Assembly (NCBI GenBank): GCA_947483545.1
Contig: CANKNP010000324.1
Span: 1 to 5,746 of the forward strand
Direction: 5' to 3'
Length of the DNA stretch: 5,746 nt
From: Deltaproteobacteria bacterium
Lineage (GTDB): Bacteria > Myxococcota > UBA796 > SXON01
The position numbers were made by a program, and so were the translations under genes. Under the pieces are notes generated by a model, which made no database searches, was not told the DNA's origin, and worked only from the letters and a program-made list of their open reading frames with translations. Shown one piece after another: positions 1-5,746 of this stretch (position 1 is its first letter; each line of letters begins with the position of its first letter).

Positions 1-983
1 AGCAGGCGAACCTGAGCTTCTACGATCCCCATTTTCTGGACAGTCAGTGGACGTTCCGGATCGACGGCTACTACAACCAGCAAGATTATCAGTACGTCGA
101 GAAGCAATTTCAACGGGGCGGCAGCCTCGAGATCGGGCGCTACCTGGACAAGCGCGACGATGTGCGGCTCGCGGTGGACTACACCCTCGAGGACGTCGGG
201 CTCTTGTCTCTCGACGAATACAAAGAGCGGTTGTACGGCGGCGAGATGTTCCGCAATGGTCTGGCCAGCGAGGTGGGGCTCTCCCTGAGCATCGACAAGC
301 GCAACAATCGTATCAGCGCCACACGGGGTTTTCTCGCTTCGATCTCGACCCAGCTCGCGGGCGGGTTTCGTCTCAATGAGACGGAGGTGCTCTCGCTGTT
401 CGGCGGGGACTTCAACTTCTGGGAGTCGAAGGCCAATTTTCGATTCTATCAACCGCTCGTCCCGGAAGGGGACTGGCTCGTCTTTCGGTTCAACACGTCG
501 CTGGGCCACATCCAGTCTACCGACGGCACGATCGTGCCCTACATCCATCGGTATCGGGCGGGTGGTATTACGTCCGTGCGGGGGTACGAGCCCTATTCGC
601 TTGGTCCCACGGTCCGCATCACCGGTTCAAAGGACTACAACCAGAACCGCTCGAGCACCTACGGATCCGACGACCCGGCGGCGGCCGACGACAAGCTGGT
701 GATCGGCGGAAACGACACGTGGATCAACAACTTCGAGCTGGAGAGCCCCATCGTGAAGGCGGCCAGCATCTCGCTGGTCGCGTTCTTCGACGCGGGCAAT
801 ACTTTTGGGGATCCGTGGGGGAACGGTGGAGTGAATCCGCTGGACCTGCGGTTCTCGTACGGGTTCGGCGTACGTTGGTTCAGCCCGATTGGGCCGCTGC
901 GTTTTGAGTGGGGGTTCCCGATCGCGCCGTACCCGGACGAGCGGAAGAGCGTGTTTGACTTTACGATTGGGTCCGCGTTCTGA
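1..983 (+). CDS. bamA: BamA, outer-membrane protein assembly factor, C-terminal barrel (5' partial)
   Basis: BamA (Omp85 family) is the central subunit of the BAM complex, which folds and inserts beta-barrel proteins into the outer membrane. The first complete codon is at 3-5 and no start lies in the window, so about 326 residues remain: most of the 16-strand barrel (Bac_surface_Ag region). The N-terminal POTRA repeats lie upstream of the window. Diagnostic signs are an early DPHFL strand motif (visible residues 9-13), an SIDKRNN strand turn (visible 96-102), the VRGY motif of the L6 loop (visible 192-195, bases 576-587), FFDAGNTF near the end, and a C-terminal FDFTIGSAF ending in Phe, the classic beta-signal. 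A polar loop rich in Asp, Asn and Ser (visible 210-231) follows VRGY. The GTG at 162 is an internal Val codon, not the start. The stop is TGA at 981-983. TamA is the main alternative, but the C-terminal wording favours BamA. Family identity is secure; the Myxococcota-like affinity is inference from remembered sequences. Confidence 0.95.
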   Translation, partial: QANLSFYDPHFLDSQWTFRIDGYYNQQDYQYVEKQFQRGGSLEIGRYLDKRDDVRLAVDYTLEDVGLLSLDEYKERLYGGEMFRNGLASEVGLSLSIDKRNNRISATRGFLASISTQLAGGFRLNETEVLSLFGGDFNFWESKANFRFYQPLVPEGDWLVFRFNTSLGHIQSTDGTIVPYIHRYRAGGITSVRGYEPYSLGPTVRITGSKDYNQNRSSTYGSDDPAAADDKLVIGGNDTWINNFELESPIVKAASISLVAFFDAGNTFGDPWGNGGVNPLDLRFSYGFGVRWFSPIGPLRFEWGFPIAPYPDERKSVFDFTIGSAF

Positions 984-987
984 AGAG

Positions 988-1015
988 GCTGGAGGCTGTG
1001 GGTTGGAGGTCGGAG
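988..1015 (+). repeat. Degenerate heptanucleotide repeat in G-rich spacer
   Basis: Four consecutive 7-base units lie in register: GCTGGAG (988-994), GCTGTGG (995-1001), GTTGGAG (1002-1008) and GTCGGAG (1009-1015). The consensus is roughly GYTGGAG. Read in another phase, 985-991 and 992-998 are identical copies of GAGGCTG. The array sits directly after the bamA stop, in the 87-base spacer 984-1070 before selC. The first half of that spacer is strongly G-over-C biased on this strand. I could not identify a convincing -35/-10 pair for selC or a U-tailed terminator for bamA in this spacer, so selC may be read from upstream or from an atypical promoter. The function of the repeat is unknown; it may simply be slippage-derived low-complexity DNA. 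Confidence 0.5.
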
Positions 1016-1070
1016 GAGGGACTGGGCGACGGCGGCGGCGCGGGAGCGTCCGAAAGGTTAGCTGGCGGTT

Positions 1071-1171
1071 GGCAGGCCGTGCCGCGCTGGTGCCGGCCCC
1101 GGTCTTCAAAACCGGTCGGGGCGCCCTGGAAGGGGCCGCCCGGTGAGTTCGATTCTCATGGCCTGCCGCCA
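1071..1171 (+). tRNA. selC: tRNA-Sec (anticodon TCA), selenocysteine tRNA
   Basis: This is the selenocysteine tRNA, charged with Ser by SerRS, converted to Sec by SelA and delivered to recoded UGA codons by SelB. The acceptor stem has eight perfect pairs, GGCAGGCC (1071-1078) with GGCCTGCC (1160-1167), followed by discriminator G1168 and encoded CCA (1169-1171). The anticodon stem CCGGT/ACCGG (1099-1103 and 1111-1115) closes the loop CTTCAAA, with anticodon TCA at 1106-1108. The variable arm is very long (about 1117-1142), with CGGG/CCCG at its base and GCCC/GGGC above. The T arm GTGAG-TTCGATT-CTCAT (1143-1159) gives five pairs including a terminal G-T wobble. An 8-bp acceptor plus 5-bp T stem is the bacterial tRNA-Sec architecture, and the order and linkers match E. 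coli selC as I recall it. The D stem (1081-1084 with 1094-1097) has four clean pairs and then a mismatch, the weakest part of the fold. At 101 bases it is slightly longer than the 95-base E. coli molecule. An ordinary suppressor tRNA is unlikely given the long arm and 8-bp acceptor. Confidence 0.96.
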
Positions 1172-1180
1172 ATTGTCGGC

Positions 1181-1204
1181 CCGTCGTCGGTGGAACCGCG
1201 ACGG
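1181..1204. terminator. GC-rich hairpin, putative bidirectional terminator between selC and gdh
   Basis: CCGTCG (1181-1186) pairs perfectly with CGACGG (1199-1204). Inside it CGGT (1188-1191) pairs with ACCG (1195-1198). The result is a ten-pair stem with one bulged T at 1187 and a three-base loop, GGA. It lies between the 3' end of selC (1171) and the stop codon of the converging dehydrogenase (1213-1215), where a shared terminator is expected. No T-run follows on either strand, so it is not a textbook intrinsic terminator. It could instead act as a 3'-end stabiliser or with Rho. The pairing is directly visible; the termination role is inferred from position. Confidence 0.45.
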
Positions 1205-1212
1205 TACCCGAC

Positions 1213-4200
1213 CTACATCACCGCCCGAATCTGCTGCTCGCCCACCAGCAACGACGCGACGTCCGGCGTCTCTCCGACGACCTGCTCGACGATGCGCGCG
1301 ATGTTCTTGAGCGGGCCGCCCGCGAGCGCCTCTGCGGCGCGATCCACGCCGAGGGAGAGGGTGCTGCCTGTGTCGGTGCGGGTGACCACCTCCCGAAGCA
1401 GCGTGGTGTACCGCAAGCGGAGGATGCCGCGGGCGACGGGATCCCAGCCGGATTCACCGCGGCCTCCGGCACGCGTGGCCGTGAGCAGGCGACTGGCCTG
1501 ACCGACGGCCTGGTAGCGCACTGCCGCGGTGGCGATGCTCTCCCGGCGTGTCCGGGCGACCGCGCAGACCTCGCTGGCCTGAGCGGCGTTGGACGCATCC
1601 ACGATGCGGCTGGCGATCGCCTCGGGGATGCCGCTCGCGACGTGCTTGGCGATGCGCTTCTGCGCCTCGGCGGCCTCTGCGGCGGTCCGGTTGCGGGCGA
1701 GAGAGGCCAGGGCGGCCGCAAACTCGGCGGGGTTCTCCGCCGCGGGCCCCGCGCTCCCCGGTGCGAGCCAGGATGCCACGAGCGCTTCAAGGCCGTCGGT
1801 GAACAACGTCCACGCGATGTAGGCCCCATCGGGCTTGGCCTTCGCGGCGATGAGCTCGGCCTTGAGCGACTCTCCACCGGTGAGCTGCATCGCGGAGAGC
1901 CAAGCGCCTGCAACCTGCGCCGCGCTCGCCCCGGTCAGATCCATCATCATCGGGAAGTAGTGGGAGCCGGCGTCCGTCGCGACCTGGGTCAGCAGTACGG
2001 TCATGCCGATGGCCTTGTGCAGCATGTGGCCGGGCACGTCCGCCGCGTAGGTGTTGCGCACCGCCGGCGGGAAATAATTCATCACGATCTCGTTGAACGT
2101 GGGCAGCGCCTTCGCGACGTTCTCCGGGGACTCCGCCAGGAGCATCTTGTAGACGTGCATCTTCACGTGCGCTTGCACGGTCGCCAGCTCGGGGCGAACC
2201 AGACCCTGACGCGTCGCCGCCCGGCGGCGGAGGACATCGTCGGTCGGGAGGCAGAGGAACGCGCGAGAGACGTTTCCGCGGTTGCAGAGCCAGTCGATCG
2301 CGCGCCCGTAGGGGTTGGGGTCCCGCGCGGACCGCACGACGTCGAGCGAGATGAGCCGCCCGTTGGCGTTGTTGTCCTCCAGCACGTACTCGGCGACCTC
2401 ATCGGTCATGGAGCGAAGGAAGTCATTCCGCTGCTCCTCGGTGATCCGTCCACTGGCCACCATCGGGTTCAGGAGGATCTTGAGATTGACCTCGTGGTCG
2501 GAGGTGTCCACCCCGCCGGAGTTGTCCACGAAGTCGGTGTTGAGCCGCCCGCCGTTGAGCGCGTATTCGACGCGCGCGTTCTGCGTGAAGCCGAGGTTTC
2601 CGCCCTCGCCCACGCACTTGCAGCGCAGCTCCGGAGCGGCGATGCGCACGGCGTCGTTCGGGGGATCATTGGCGTCCGCGTTCGACTCCCAGGAGGCGCG
2701 CACGTACGTGCCGATACCGCCGCTCCAGAACAGGTCCACGGGCATCTTGAGGATGAGCGTCATGACCTGGTCGGGTGTGAGCTCATCCTCGAGGGAGCCA
2801 AGCATCGCCTTCACCTCGGGGCTCAGGAGGATGGTCTTGGCCTTGCGGTCGTAGACACCGCCGCCCTCGGAGATCAAGCTCTTGTCGTAGTGATCCCATC
2901 CGAGCACGCCGTCGAAGAGCCGACGCCGCTCGATGTAGCTGCGCGCCGCGCTCGGGTTCGGATCGAGGAAGATGTGGACGTGATTGAACGCGGCTTGCAG
3001 CCTCATCTTGTCGGTCTCAATGACCCCGTTTCCGAACACGTCGCCACCGCAGTCGCCCACGCCCATCGCGGTGAACTCGTCCTTGTGCGCATCAAGCCCC
3101 ATCTCGCGGAAGTTGCGCTTCACCAGCACCCAGGCGCCCCGCGCGGTGATGCCGACGACTTTGTGGTCGTACCCCTTCGATCCGCCGGAGGCGAAGGCAT
3201 CGCCGAGCCAGAAGCCGTACGCGAGCGAGAGCTTGTTGGCGGTGTCCGAGAGGTGGGCCGTGCCCTTGTCGGCCGCGACCACCAGGTACGGGTCGTCGCC
3301 ATCGTGGTGCACGACGCGGGCCGGATGGACGATCTCGCCCCCCACGATGTTGTCGGTCACATCGAGCATGCCGCGGATGAGGATCTGGTAGAGCTCGTCG
3401 CCCTTCCGGCGGCGCTCCTTCGGATCGTCGATGGTGTACCTGATGTAGAAGCCACCCTTGCTGCCCTCGGGGACAATGACGACGTTCTTGACCATCTGGG
3501 TGGTGACGAGCCCAAGGATCTCCGTGCGGAAGTCCGCGCGGTCCGAGAACCGCAGGCCACCGCGTGCGATGGGCCCGCCGCGGAGGTGCAGGCCCTCGAC
3601 CTCGCGGTGGTGCACGTAGATCTCCACCATCATCCGGGGGAGGGGCATCGACTTCACTTTGGTGTGATCCACCTTGAAGCTGATGTAGTGACAGACCCGG
3701 TCCGTGCGGTAGAAGTTGGTTCGGATCGTGGATTCGACGAGGTTGGCCAGGGTGCGGAGGATCACGTCTTCGTCGTTGGTGCGGATCGCGCGGAGGCGTT
3801 CATCGACAGCCGACTGAGCTGCGGCGATGGTCGCCGCCCGGTCCTGGACCAGATCAGGGTTGAACTTCGCGTGGAAGAGCTGCACAATCGCCGAGACACA
3901 CTCGGCCTGGGCCAGCACGATCTCCTGGACTCGGACCATCAGGTGCTTCAGACCGAGCTGCTTTGCGTATCCAAAGTAGGCCCGGACCAGGTCTACTTCC
4001 TGCCACCTCAGGTTGGCGCGCAGCAGCAACTTGTTGAACGGGTCTGAGGCCGTGTGCTTCTCGAACACGGCTTGGAGCCCGGCGACGAGCTGATCACCGC
4101 GGGCGAGGAGCTCCCCGGTCTCAAGCCCGGGAACGTGAGACACGCGGAAGATGTCGATGTGCTGGGCGGGGAGCCCTCGCGGCTTGACCGGGATGACGCT

Positions 4201-5746
4201 CGAGTCGCTGATGACGACGCCGAAGTTGTCGATGACCGGCATCAGATCGGTGAGCAGCACGTCCTTCGACTGGTAAATGCGCAGCGCCACGTCGGCGCCG
4301 ACCTCGCCCAGCCAGCCTGTGGTCCGCGTGGTCAGGCCGTCACCGCGACTGGCCTCGAGGTGCCGGATGTCGCGCGCGGACTGATCGCCGCCGGTCGCGT
4401 CGGCGTAGCTGCTGGGGAACGCTTCGCCGTAGCGGGCGAGCATGACCGGGGCGTCGTTGCCGAAGGCGCTTTCGATCGCGACAGCGACGCGCTCGGACCA
4501 GGGGGTCGTGAGCTCGGCGACGTTGTCCTGCAGCCGCTGGGTGTCAGCGTCGGAGAGGTCGCGCGTCCCGGTCTGGTAGACCTGAAGCAGCACGGAGTCG
4601 AACCGGCCGGCGAACAGGCCGGAGTCGGTGTAGGTCGCGCCGGTCAGGGAGGCGAGCAGGCCAAGCACACGGCTTCGGACTTCCTCGGAGTAGCGACGCT
4701 CAGGGATGGAGATCAGCGTGAAGGTGGTGGTGCCGCCGTCCTGCTGGGCGACATGGACACGGGCGCGCTGGTCCTGCTCGGCGTCGAAGACCAGCTCGAT
4801 CACGGCGCGGATCTGCTCCGGCGTGGCAGAGAACAGCCACTCGGTCGGCAGGGAGTCGAAGATGTTGGCGAGGCCGCGGTAGCGATAGCTGTTGGGCCGC
4901 TGGAGTGAGTCGGAAAGCACGCTGGAGAGCGTGCGGCGGAGGATCGGGAGGTGCCGGCACGGCTGGGTAAGCGCGCGTCGGGTGAAGAGCCCGCGGACGA
5001 TCACCTGGCCGCCAGGGAGCGCGATTCGGATCACGTCGGTACGCCCGGCGCGATGGACCGGGGCCTCGACGGTGCCTTTGCGCACCTGGATGATCCCCTC
5101 GAATTCCGCGGTTTCCGCCACGGGCCAGAGGGGGCTGTCGGCGACGCGATCCGCGCCCTGCCGGATCGCGATTCCGTCGGGCAGCACGCGGGTGATGCCG
5201 AGGATGACGAAGTTGTCAGACAGCATCCAACGTAGAAACTCGGCGGTTTCAATCCCGTCTTCCCCGGACACGTCGAACGCGCTGTCGGCGGTGGCCTCGA
5301 TCGTCGCCGTCATGGCCTCAAAATCTGCGACCATCAGGGTCGCGAGCCGAAGCCGGTCCCGCAGGTCGTCCTCAACGGCGGAGAGCCAGGCGCTATCCAC
5401 GCCGTCGAAGTGAAAGCGCAGGACCGACTCGGGGCGGCCTTCCCCGTCTCCCGCGAGGCGCACGTCGGGCCCGGACCGATCGAGCCGCACCACCACGTGC
5501 AAACCCGTGACATCGCTCGCCCCGTGCGCGCGGAGGGCCTTTCGGATGGTGTCCACGATGAAGGGCTGGTCCGCCATGACGGAGAGTAGCACCGCGCCGG
5601 TCTCATCGGCGCGCACGCTGATGTTCGCGCCCTCGTTTTGGGCGGCGCCCGCGAAGCTCCAGAGGTCGGCGAGAGCGGTGGCCGCGTCCGCGGGTGTGAG
5701 CGCCTCAAATGTGGCAGTCCGGGATTGCGCGAGGGCGACCCGGGCG
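1213..5746 (-). CDS. gdhB: NAD-dependent glutamate dehydrogenase, large (180-kDa class) type (5' partial)
   Basis: This cytosolic enzyme (EC 1.4.1.2) catalyses NAD-linked oxidative deamination of L-glutamate to 2-oxoglutarate and ammonia; the large class normally works in glutamate catabolism. The frame stays open from the TAG at 1213-1215 to the window edge, giving 1510 visible residues of the family's usual 1550-1650. The GTG at 5614-5616 is internal: upstream codons continue the first ACT-like domain. Numbering from the edge codon (5743-5745): ACT-like regulatory region with DQPFIVDT at 59-66 and GLFTRRA at 252-258; helical linkers to about 690; then the catalytic domain with ARGGLRFSDR (727-736), a substrate-site segment with K753 and K763 in MVKN...GSKGGF (751-766), DKGTAHLSDTAN (826-837), FWLGDAFASGG (845-855), the NAD-binding fingerprint GVGDCGGDVFGNG (895-907), GGIGTYV (1009-1015) and GEGGNLGFTQ (1046-1055); then a helical C-terminal domain with RPELA (1184-1188) and YFPPAVR (1224-1230). 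No frameshift or missing motif is seen. Family identity is secure; assignment of the lysines is inference from small glutamate dehydrogenases. The symbol is the Pseudomonas one. Promoter and ribosome site are outside the window. Confidence 0.96.
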   Translation of the reverse strand, partial: ARVALAQSRTATFEALTPADAATALADLWSFAGAAQNEGANISVRADETGAVLLSVMADQPFIVDTIRKALRAHGASDVTGLHVVVRLDRSGPDVRLAGDGEGRPESVLRFHFDGVDSAWLSAVEDDLRDRLRLATLMVADFEAMTATIEATADSAFDVSGEDGIETAEFLRWMLSDNFVILGITRVLPDGIAIRQGADRVADSPLWPVAETAEFEGIIQVRKGTVEAPVHRAGRTDVIRIALPGGQVIVRGLFTRRALTQPCRHLPILRRTLSSVLSDSLQRPNSYRYRGLANIFDSLPTEWLFSATPEQIRAVIELVFDAEQDQRARVHVAQQDGGTTTFTLISIPERRYSEEVRSRVLGLLASLTGATYTDSGLFAGRFDSVLLQVYQTGTRDLSDADTQRLQDNVAELTTPWSERVAVAIESAFGNDAPVMLARYGEAFPSSYADATGGDQSARDIRHLEASRGDGLTTRTTGWLGEVGADVALRIYQSKDVLLTDLMPVIDNFGVVISDSSVIPVKPRGLPAQHIDIFRVSHVPGLETGELLARGDQLVAGLQAVFEKHTASDPFNKLLLRANLRWQEVDLVRAYFGYAKQLGLKHLMVRVQEIVLAQAECVSAIVQLFHAKFNPDLVQDRAATIAAAQSAVDERLRAIRTNDEDVILRTLANLVESTIRTNFYRTDRVCHYISFKVDHTKVKSMPLPRMMVEIYVHHREVEGLHLRGGPIARGGLRFSDRADFRTEILGLVTTQMVKNVVIVPEGSKGGFYIRYTIDDPKERRRKGDELYQILIRGMLDVTDNIVGGEIVHPARVVHHDGDDPYLVVAADKGTAHLSDTANKLSLAYGFWLGDAFASGGSKGYDHKVVGITARGAWVLVKRNFREMGLDAHKDEFTAMGVGDCGGDVFGNGVIETDKMRLQAAFNHVHIFLDPNPSAARSYIERRRLFDGVLGWDHYDKSLISEGGGVYDRKAKTILLSPEVKAMLGSLEDELTPDQVMTLILKMPVDLFWSGGIGTYVRASWESNADANDPPNDAVRIAAPELRCKCVGEGGNLGFTQNARVEYALNGGRLNTDFVDNSGGVDTSDHEVNLKILLNPMVASGRITEEQRNDFLRSMTDEVAEYVLEDNNANGRLISLDVVRSARDPNPYGRAIDWLCNRGNVSRAFLCLPTDDVLRRRAATRQGLVRPELATVQAHVKMHVYKMLLAESPENVAKALPTFNEIVMNYFPPAVRNTYAADVPGHMLHKAIGMTVLLTQVATDAGSHYFPMMMDLTGASAAQVAGAWLSAMQLTGGESLKAELIAAKAKPDGAYIAWTLFTDGLEALVASWLAPGSAGPAAENPAEFAAALASLARNRTAAEAAEAQKRIAKHVASGIPEAIASRIVDASNAAQASEVCAVARTRRESIATAAVRYQAVGQASRLLTATRAGGRGESGWDPVARGILRLRYTTLLREVVTRTDTGSTLSLGVDRAAEALAGGPLKNIARIVEQVVGETPDVASLLVGEQQIRAVM

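Noticed and set aside
981..1061. Possible selenocysteine read-through of the bamA TGA, since selC lies just downstream and the frame stays open for 25 further codons to a TAG at 1059-1061.
   Set aside because: The residue before TGA is the terminal Phe of a textbook outer-membrane beta-signal. The extension is Arg- and Gly-rich low-complexity sequence from the repeat, and no SECIS-like hairpin is evident right after the TGA.
1045..1070. A sigma-70 type promoter for selC just upstream of the tRNA, with TTAGCT around 1059-1064 as a -10 box.
   Set aside because: The hexamer matches the consensus at only two positions and lies too close to the mature 5' end, and no matching -35 box is present.
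1071..1171. selC as an occupied integration site for a genomic island.
   Set aside because: selC is a known integration target in other bacteria, but I see no integrase and no second copy of the tRNA 3' end in the window. The next gene is an ordinary metabolic enzyme with similar base composition.
627..1172. A 181-codon minus-strand open frame spanning the end of bamA and selC.
   Set aside because: It overlaps a well-supported gene and a tRNA on the opposite strand. Its product is Arg- and Pro-rich with no recognisable domain.
1642..4908. Very long plus-strand open frames (801 and 284 codons) opposite the dehydrogenase gene.
   Set aside because: They share codon boundaries with the dehydrogenase, so an antisense stop needs a TTA, CTA or TCA sense codon, which is rare in this GC-rich gene. 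The break at 4045-4047 is exactly such a TCA serine codon. The translations are Arg-, Val-, His- and Asp-rich and resemble no family, while the sense strand carries every family motif.
5614..5616. GTG as the start codon of the dehydrogenase.
   Set aside because: The frame has no stop from here to the window edge, and the 43 codons upstream run into the first ACT-like domain. Starting here would cut the domain and give 1467 residues, short for the family.

Overview
The window is GC-rich bacterial chromosome with a Gram-negative (outer-membrane) gene complement. The outer-membrane assembly protein has the wording I associate with Myxococcota and related former Deltaproteobacteria, for example its near-C-terminal RWFSPIGPLRFEWGFPI stretch. 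The high GC at third codon positions and the very large NAD-glutamate dehydrogenase fit that, but the phylum is an inference.

Layout, left to right: (1) positions 1-983, plus strand, hold the 3' part of a bamA gene covering most of the C-terminal beta-barrel; its POTRA region lies outside the window. (2) Positions 984-1070 are a short G-rich spacer carrying a degenerate heptanucleotide repeat. (3) Positions 1071-1171, plus strand, are a selenocysteine tRNA gene (selC) with anticodon TCA, a long variable arm and an encoded CCA end. (4) Positions 1172-1212 are a 41-base convergent gap holding a strong GC hairpin. (5) Positions 1213-5746, minus strand, are a 180-kDa-class NAD-dependent glutamate dehydrogenase. 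Its reading frame stays open to the right edge, so its N-terminus is outside the window. There is no gene-free stretch longer than about 90 bases.

The three genes do not form a pathway. bamA serves outer-membrane protein assembly, selC serves UGA decoding as selenocysteine, and the dehydrogenase links glutamate to 2-oxoglutarate, NADH and ammonia. bamA and selC run in the same direction and the dehydrogenase converges on them. The most informative item is selC, which contains no reading frame and implies that this organism makes selenoproteins. I see no mobile element, CRISPR array or evidence of an undescribed multi-gene system here; this looks like core chromosome.
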